Positions 59,181-64,000 of a DNA stretch of 64,000 bases are shown one piece after another. Every line of letters starts with the position of its first letter. Positions within the stretch are counted from its first letter, which is position 1. The notes under the pieces are model-generated. The model saw only the letters and a program-made list of their open reading frames with translations, ran no database searches and had not been told where the DNA came from. Source of the stretch: Devosia sp. (GTDB lineage: Bacteria > Pseudomonadota > Alphaproteobacteria > Rhizobiales > Devosiaceae); contig NZ_JAQGJM010000037.1 of the NCBI RefSeq assembly GCF_028290625.1, forward strand, positions 99,117 to 163,116, in the 5' to 3' direction. The translations under genes and the position numbers were made by a program.

Positions 59181-59876
59181 CTATGGGTGAAGCTCGACCG
59201 CCAGCCAGACCGCATCGGTGTCGGCATAGTAGCGATGCCAGGGGTAGGTCCACTGGTTCGGTCCGGTCACGAGGCAGAAGGCCTCGTGGCTGAAGCCGGG
59301 CGACATGATGACATCCTCGTATACAGTCGCAGCATCGCGCTCGCGGAACTTCTGCATGCGTCCGAAGCCATGGATCTGGGTATGGGTCTCGAGGAACGGA
59401 TGCTCGTTGTGAATGAAGGCATCCGTCTGGGCCGGCGACCACCAAAGCTTGAGCTTGAGCTCGAAGGTCTGCTTGGCCGACCTGGTGCTCACTTCCCGGG
59501 TAAATGCCCTGGGATCTTCCTCGACCGTGCCGATGGTGTCGATGGAAGACACGTAGAGCGGCGTCTCGCGTGGGAAACCGGCGAAAATGTCGCCAAACCA
59601 GCTCCAGCCGCGATGCATGACGCCGCCCAGATTCTCCGCGCGCTCCACTTTGAGCACGGCGATCCGGTCGGCCTTGAGAATTTTCTTGGCCGTGATGGTG
59701 GTCGACCGCCAACGCTGGATAGGCGCGTTCACCACGCCTTCGATCCAGATGGTTTCGGGGCTGAGATTGACGACGATGCCGCTGACTTCGAGGTTCTCCA
59801 CGTTTTCGAACAGCACGGCTGATATGTAGCCATCCGAAAAACAGAGGGGGCGTGATCGATTGGTTTGGTCGGGCAA
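59181..59876 (-). CDS. Uncharacterised cupin-like protein
   Basis: 231 residues, no signal peptide. I do not recognise a named family. The C-terminal half has a double-stranded beta-helix look, with spaced histidines and acids: HNEHPFLETHTQIHGFG, then VIMSPGFSHEAFC and YPWHRYYADTDAVWLAVELHP. This resembles a cupin metal site with extra histidines. The N-terminal half is beta-rich (ISAVLFENVENLEVSGIVV). It is divergent from the second Gfo/Idh gene with a LacI-type site between, so it belongs to the regulon. An isomerase or oxygenase role acting on the same intermediate is possible but speculative. Confidence 0.6.
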   Translation of the reverse strand: MPDQTNRSRPLCFSDGYISAVLFENVENLEVSGIVVNLSPETIWIEGVVNAPIQRWRSTTITAKKILKADRIAVLKVERAENLGGVMHRGWSWFGDIFAGFPRETPLYVSSIDTIGTVEEDPRAFTREVSTRSAKQTFELKLKLWWSPAQTDAFIHNEHPFLETHTQIHGFGRMQKFRERDAATVYEDVIMSPGFSHEAFCLVTGPNQWTYPWHRYYADTDAVWLAVELHP

Positions 59877-59919
59877 GGAAGTCTCCTAAAGGTGCAGTAG
59901 ATTGCCGCTTGACGCTAAA

Positions 59920-59933
59920 TTAGATCGATGCAA
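59920..59933. promoter_or_regulatory. LacI-type operator variant TTAGATCGATGCAA
   Basis: Two mismatches in one arm. It lies 43 bases upstream of the cupin-like gene and 82 bases before the Gfo/Idh start on the other strand. Confidence 0.5.
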
Positions 59934-60015
59934 TTTTCAATCGCTCGTTTGCTGAATTTCCGGCTAGCGAGCGTCGAAAATGCCACCAGGGTGGCGACAG
60001 AGGCTTGAGGGAACA

Positions 60016-61179
60016 ATGAAAACGATCGTCGTCGCCGTGCTGGGCGCGTGTGGCTGGATGGGCCGGGTGCACAGCAACGCCTATAGTGGCCTTGCCCGCC
60101 AGTTTCCCGGCTTGCCGGCCGAGGTGAGGATCAAATGGCTGGTCGACGCCGACCTTACGGCCGTCACCAAGGCCGCCAAGGCGCTTCAGGTAGAGAACAT
60201 ATCGGACAGTTGGGAAGCCGCCATTGCCGATCCGGAGGTCGATCTCATCGACATCTGCCTGCCCGACAAGTTCCACTACCAGGCGGCCAAAGCGGCGCTG
60301 CTCGCGGGCAAGCACGTCTATTGCGAAAAGCCGTTTACCGACACCAATGAGGAAGCCGACGAACTAGTACGCCTCGCCGCCGAGAAAGGCGTCATCACCA
60401 GGGTCGGCCACTCCTTCCCGATCAATCCGGCCCACCAGTTGGCGCGTTCGCTGATTCAAGGCGGGGAGATCGGCGAGATCACGATGTTCCGGGCCACTCA
60501 GCATGTCGATACCCACGGCTCTCCGGATGCCCCTTTCATCTGGCGGCTAGACGGCGAGCAGGCGCGCACCGGAATTGTCGGCGACACCGGCTCGCACGTT
60601 TTCAGCTTCATCGACTATCTCGTGGGCGAGGTCGATGAACTCACCGCTCATTGCCCCGTGATTTTCGAAACCCGTCCTTATGTCGCCGGCGCCGTCTATG
60701 GCCAGGTGGCCACGGGTGCCGCGACCGAAACGCGTACGGTGACTAACCCCGATCTGGGCATGGTGATCTGTCGCACCAAATCCGGCGCCGTCGGCACCAT
60801 TGATTTCAGCCGCATCGCCACCGGCAAGCGCTTCATGCAGCGCTACGAAATCTATGGGACCAAGGGCTCCATCACCTACGACTATGACGAGATTACCCGC
60901 CTGAACGTCTTCAAATTCTCCGACCCGGCTGGCCAGCAAGGCTTCCGGGCCATCGACGTTGGTCCAGAGCAACCGGACTATGCCAGCTTCCTGCCGCTGC
61001 CGAATTTTGGTCTTGGCTATAACGAGATCAAGACGCTCGAAGTCTCCAAGGTCATCGAGTCGATAGCGCTCAATCGGCCGGCCTGGCCCACTTTCGCCGA
61101 TGCCAAGCGGATTGTTGCCCTGGTAGAGGCCAGCATGGCCTCACACGCGTCGCGACAGTGGGAACGCGTTCACAATTGA
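60016..61179 (+). CDS. Gfo/Idh/MocA family dehydrogenase (second of two)
   Basis: 387 residues from the ATG at 60016, six bases after GAGG; the open frame extends 36 bases upstream. NAD(P) motif VAVLGACGWMGRVHSNAY, catalytic segment YCEKPFTDT and GDTGSHVFSFIDYLVG with the active Asp/His. The long form, with a C-terminal PLPNFGLGYNEIKTLEV, is typical of the inositol or sugar dehydrogenase branch. It forms a unit with the VOC gene downstream. Together with the first Gfo/Idh protein it could oxidise and re-reduce different carbons of a sugar. Confidence 0.9.
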   Translation: MKTIVVAVLGACGWMGRVHSNAYSGLARQFPGLPAEVRIKWLVDADLTAVTKAAKALQVENISDSWEAAIADPEVDLIDICLPDKFHYQAAKAALLAGKHVYCEKPFTDTNEEADELVRLAAEKGVITRVGHSFPINPAHQLARSLIQGGEIGEITMFRATQHVDTHGSPDAPFIWRLDGEQARTGIVGDTGSHVFSFIDYLVGEVDELTAHCPVIFETRPYVAGAVYGQVATGAATETRTVTNPDLGMVICRTKSGAVGTIDFSRIATGKRFMQRYEIYGTKGSITYDYDEITRLNVFKFSDPAGQQGFRAIDVGPEQPDYASFLPLPNFGLGYNEIKTLEVSKVIESIALNRPAWPTFADAKRIVALVEASMASHASRQWERVHN

Positions 61180-61216
61180 CACTTCACCGAAAGGGCGGCG
61201 CGAGCCGCAACGAAAC

Positions 61217-61654
61217 ATGACATCAACGCGTCCTCCCTATTCCATCGTCGGCATCGACCATGTCGTGTTCCTGGTCGGCAACATGGAACAGGCCCTCAAA
61301 TTCTACGTAGACGGCCTGGGCTGTGTGTCGGGCTACTCTTACCCGGACCTGGGTATGGAACAGGTCTGGTGCGGCTCCGCCCTCATCGTGCTTTGGGACA
61401 TATCGCATCCTGGCGCACATGATGCGGTGCCGCCCATCTCAGGCGGGCGGAACGTCGATCACGTCTGTATCGCGGTCAACCCGTTCGATCCGGAGGCGGT
61501 GAAGGCGCATCTGCAATCGTGTGGCATCGAGATCGACCGCGAAGCCATGCATGGCGGCGCACGGGGTGTCGGTCAGTCATTCTATTTTCTCGACCCGTTC
61601 GGCAACAAGATCGAGTTGAAGGGACCGGCCATCTATCCCGACGGCCGGGGCTAG
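61217..61654 (+). CDS. VOC family protein (glyoxalase/dioxygenase fold)
   Basis: 145 residues made of two beta-alpha-beta-beta-beta modules. Likely metal ligands are the His in GIDHVVFLVGNM, the His in NVDHVCIAV and the Glu in FGNKIELKG. The family includes glyoxalase I, epimerases and ring-cleavage dioxygenases. It lies 37 bases after the Gfo/Idh gene and ends at a strong bidirectional terminator. The reaction cannot be chosen from sequence alone; an epimerase would fit the pathway. Confidence 0.87.
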   Translation: MTSTRPPYSIVGIDHVVFLVGNMEQALKFYVDGLGCVSGYSYPDLGMEQVWCGSALIVLWDISHPGAHDAVPPISGGRNVDHVCIAVNPFDPEAVKAHLQSCGIEIDREAMHGGARGVGQSFYFLDPFGNKIELKGPAIYPDGRG

Positions 61655-61660
61655 CTTGAA

Positions 61661-61696
61661 AAAAGAAACGCCGGGCCTATTGCCCGGCGTTTCTTC
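61661..61696. terminator. Bidirectional intrinsic terminator
   Basis: Twelve-bp stem GAAACGCCGGGC / GCCCGGCGTTTC with a five-base loop; A-rich before and T-rich after. It separates the converging VOC and aldehyde dehydrogenase genes. Confidence 0.9.
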
Positions 61697-61711
61697 ATGC
61701 GATCGCGACAG

Positions 61712-63247
61712 TCAACGGCGGCCGTTGGCCCACCAGTTCTGCCGGCCGCCGAAATGGAACTGCACGGTCTTGAGCTCGGTGAATTCCTCCACCCCCGCTC
61801 GCCCATTCTCGCGCCCGATGCCGCTTTGCTTGTAGCCGCCAAAAGGCAATTCGGCCGGACCCGAGGAATAGGTGTTGACCCAAATCGTGCCGGCCTGCAG
61901 GCGGCGGCTAAAGGTGATGGCCGTCTCGTAGTCCGATGTCCAAACCGCCGCCGACAGGCCGTATTCGCTCTGATTGGCGATGGATAGCGCCTCCTCCGCA
62001 GTCTCGAAAGTCATGACCGACAATACCGGGCCAAAGATCTCGTCATTGGCGACGGGCATGTGACGATCGACGCCCATGAGGATCGATGGATAGACGAAGA
62101 GACCGGCATCGGAAGGCACCCTGCCCTCGCCCAGCAGCACCTCGACGCCGTCGCGCTTGGCACCATCGACAAAGCCGACAATCTTGTCGAGCTGCGCCTG
62201 ATTGATGATAGCGCCGATCTGGGCGGCCGGGTCGAGCGGATCGCCGACCTGCACCTGCCGGGCCCGCTCCACAACGCGTTCCACCAGTTCGTCGCGGACC
62301 GAGCGCTCAACAATCAGGCGGGCGCCGCAATTGCAGCTTTCACCGGCATTCTTGAAGGCACCCTCGATGATGGCGTCCGCTGCTTCCTCGAGGTTTGCGT
62401 CGGCAAAGACCACCTGTGCATTCTTGCCGCCCAACTCGAGCGAGACCTTCTTGAGCGTGCCGGCGGAAGCCCGTACGGCGAGCTTGCCGACATTGGTCGA
62501 GCCGGTAAACGAAATCATGTCGACGGCAGCGTGATCGAGCATCCGCTGCCCGGCCGTATTGCCGAAACCGGTCACGATATTGACGACGCCTGCCGGCAGC
62601 CCGGCCTCCAGCAGCAATTCCCCCAGGATGAGCGTGGTCGCCGAGGTAAACTCGCTCGGCTTGACCACCGCGGTGCAGCCTGCAGCGAGCGCAAAGGGCA
62701 GCTTCTGCGAGATGATCAGGAGCGGGAAGTTCCATGGCGTGATGATGGACACGACGCCGATCGGCTCGCGCATGACGTTGGCGATGAGGTTGGCGCCCAA
62801 ATTGTTGTGGCTGTCGCCATGCAGGGTGCGTGCCACCGCCGCGCAATAGTCCCAGAGGTTGGCGGACCAATCCATTTCGGCCCGGGCCTGGGAAATCACT
62901 TTGCCGCTTTCGAGCGCCTCAAGCAGCGCGATGCGATCGGCGTTCTGGCGGATAAGCTCGGCAGTCCGGGTCAGGATGCGTGCGCGATCCTCGGCGGCCA
63001 TGTAGGCCCAGGACCCGGCGTCAAAGGCTTTGCGCGCGGCGGTCACCGCCAGATCGACGTCGGCAGCGCCAGCCTTGGCATACTCGCCCACGATCATGTC
63101 GTTGCCGGGCGATTGCCGAGTGAAGGTTTCGCCGGACAGGGATGGCGTCCATTTGCCGTCGACCAGCATCTTGTACTGGTGGGGTCGCGTCGGCAGGTCC
63201 GCTCGCATGAAGCGCGATATGCTGGCCGGGTGGATCGGAAAATTCAT
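61712..63247 (-). CDS. Aldehyde dehydrogenase family protein
   Basis: 511 residues from the ATG at 63247; a longer open frame upstream is not supported. The ALDH marks are present: PWNFPLLIISQKLPFALAAG, FTGSTNVGKLA, the general base in LELGGKNAQ and the catalytic Cys in GESCNCG, followed by PFGGYKQSGIGRENG. It oxidises an aldehyde to an acid with NAD(P). It resembles the betaine-aldehyde/succinate-semialdehyde branch. It lies downstream of a sugar-binding protein gene, separated by a terminator, and could act after the GMC oxidoreductase. Confidence 0.93.
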   Translation of the reverse strand: MNFPIHPASISRFMRADLPTRPHQYKMLVDGKWTPSLSGETFTRQSPGNDMIVGEYAKAGAADVDLAVTAARKAFDAGSWAYMAAEDRARILTRTAELIRQNADRIALLEALESGKVISQARAEMDWSANLWDYCAAVARTLHGDSHNNLGANLIANVMREPIGVVSIITPWNFPLLIISQKLPFALAAGCTAVVKPSEFTSATTLILGELLLEAGLPAGVVNIVTGFGNTAGQRMLDHAAVDMISFTGSTNVGKLAVRASAGTLKKVSLELGGKNAQVVFADANLEEAADAIIEGAFKNAGESCNCGARLIVERSVRDELVERVVERARQVQVGDPLDPAAQIGAIINQAQLDKIVGFVDGAKRDGVEVLLGEGRVPSDAGLFVYPSILMGVDRHMPVANDEIFGPVLSVMTFETAEEALSIANQSEYGLSAAVWTSDYETAITFSRRLQAGTIWVNTYSSGPAELPFGGYKQSGIGRENGRAGVEEFTELKTVQFHFGGRQNWWANGRR

Positions 63248-63291
63248 GTCTGTCACCTGTTGTCGAGGACGACCAACGCCGTCCGCCAAGC

Positions 63292-63318
63292 AAAAGGACG
63301 GGGCCAACGGCCCCGTCC
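63292..63318 (-). terminator. Intrinsic terminator between binding protein and aldehyde dehydrogenase genes
   Basis: Ten-bp perfect stem GGACGGGGCC / GGCCCCGTCC with a three-base loop, followed on the minus strand by TTTT. It lies 26 bases after the binding-protein stop. Read-through may supply the aldehyde dehydrogenase gene. Confidence 0.85.
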
Positions 63319-63344
63319 CGGTTCGTTGCGCTTCCGCCTGCATG

Positions 63345-64000
63345 TTACAGCGAAGCGAGGCCGTCCTGAAGCTGCTGCACCGCATCGGCTGAAGTCATCG
63401 ACGGATCGTTGGCGAAGGTGGTGATCACGTCCTCGAACACGCCGCGAACCTCGCGCGACTGCGCGTGGTTCTGGGCGAGCGAGGGAATGATGCTGCCGGT
63501 TTCGCCGGCCGCTGCACGGTCGGCGATTGCGGCCTGGCCGCAGGCGTCGAATGCCGAAGGATCGATGTCGATGCGGGCCGGGATCGAACCCTTGCGGATG
63601 TTGAACTCGGTCTGCACCGCAGGATCCATGGTCAACGTGGCCATTTCCATCTGTGCTGCCTTCGCCGCCGGATCCGATACCGGGAAGAAGCCCCAGAAGT
63701 CAGCGAGGAAGATGTAGGTCCCCTGCGTGCCCGGCGCCGGTGCGCAGATGTAGTCAGTGTTGGCAGTCTTGTTGGCAACGCTGAACTCACCCTTGGCCCA
63801 GTCGCCCATGAACTGGAACGCCGCCTGGTTCTCGATCACCATCGCGGTGGCAAGGTTCCAGTCGCGGTTGGAGGCGTTGGCGTCGGCATAGCTCAGGACC
63901 TTGCGGAAGGTGTCGAAGGTCTTGATCATGTTGTCGCTCGACAGAGCGGCTGCATCGAGGTTGGAAATTGCCGCCTTGTGGAATTCCACGCCACCGGTCG
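63345..64000 (-). CDS. Family 1 sugar ABC binding protein (GtsA-like), C-terminal part
   Basis: Partial: the frame runs off the right edge of the window, so the N-terminus and signal peptide are missing. The visible 218 residues match CUT1 sugar-binding proteins of the glucose/mannose GtsA group: AFQFMGDWAKGEF, then CAPAPGTQGTYIFLADFWGFF and FNIRKGSIPAR. It would deliver a sugar to an inner-membrane importer. Its permease and ATPase genes are not in view; the gene downstream is the aldehyde dehydrogenase. Confidence 0.88.
   Translation of the reverse strand, partial: TGGVEFHKAAISNLDAAALSSDNMIKTFDTFRKVLSYADANASNRDWNLATAMVIENQAAFQFMGDWAKGEFSVANKTANTDYICAPAPGTQGTYIFLADFWGFFPVSDPAAKAAQMEMATLTMDPAVQTEFNIRKGSIPARIDIDPSAFDACGQAAIADRAAAGETGSIIPSLAQNHAQSREVRGVFEDVITTFANDPSMTSADAVQQLQDGLASL

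Noticed and set aside
59315..59326. GTATAC core resembling the GntR-type palindrome
   Set aside because: It lies inside the coding sequence of the cupin-like protein and the flanks do not match.

Overview
This 64 kb window reads as chromosome of a GC-rich alphaproteobacterium. The mix of many ABC importers, Gfo/Idh dehydrogenases, hydantoinase and amidohydrolase families and a PQQ dehydrogenase suggests Hyphomicrobiales, with Devosia or a close relative as my best guess from gene style; no rRNA or other phylogenetic marker is present to prove it. Coding density is high, with no tRNA, CRISPR array, origin or intact insertion sequence visible.

Region 1 (1-6.2 kb) holds the end of an RND efflux adaptor and its full pump, a small secreted protein, a cytochrome b561, a PIG-L deacetylase and a degenerate site-2-protease-like membrane protein. 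Region 2 (6.2-12.4 kb, minus strand) is a periplasmic PQQ-dehydrogenase unit. It has an ABC-2 exporter pair, a membrane-anchored family 3 binding protein, a cytochrome c with an odd repeated tail, the PQQ enzyme and an MxaJ/XoxJ-like binding protein.

Region 3 (12.5-35.5 kb) looks like a catabolic island for a nitrogen-rich, probably cyclic amide compound. It contains a GntR/FCD regulator, two amidohydrolases, two paralogous TIM-barrel isomerases, a creatinase-like M24 protein and a complete CUT1-type ABC importer. It also has a complete dipeptide-type ABC importer, two Asp/Glu-racemase-superfamily proteins each keeping only one of the two usual cysteines, an HMGL-like TIM-barrel enzyme, an MFS exporter and a ring-opening amidohydrolase (cyanurate/barbiturate family). 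Four copies of a TTGTATACAA-type palindrome lie in front of three of these units and suggest one shared regulator.

Region 4 (36-64 kb) is a second catabolic island. It holds three divergent NagZ-like GH3 proteins, a 1134-residue molybdopterin oxidoreductase fused to a flavin reductase and a 2Fe-2S ferredoxin, a DUF1349 protein, two LacI regulators, a DeoR regulator and a chemoreceptor. It continues with a HyuA/HyuB pair, RidA, a D-threonine-aldolase-like PLP enzyme, two Gfo/Idh dehydrogenases, a HAD phosphatase, a GMC oxidoreductase, a cupin-like unknown, a VOC protein, an aldehyde dehydrogenase and the end of a sugar-binding protein. Eight copies of the LacI-type palindrome TTAGATCGATCTAA (or close variants) lie just upstream of its transcription units, including both LacI genes and the chemoreceptor. 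This looks like one dispersed regulon for finding and degrading a glycosylated or polyol-type, nitrogen-containing substrate. Neither substrate can be named from sequence alone.
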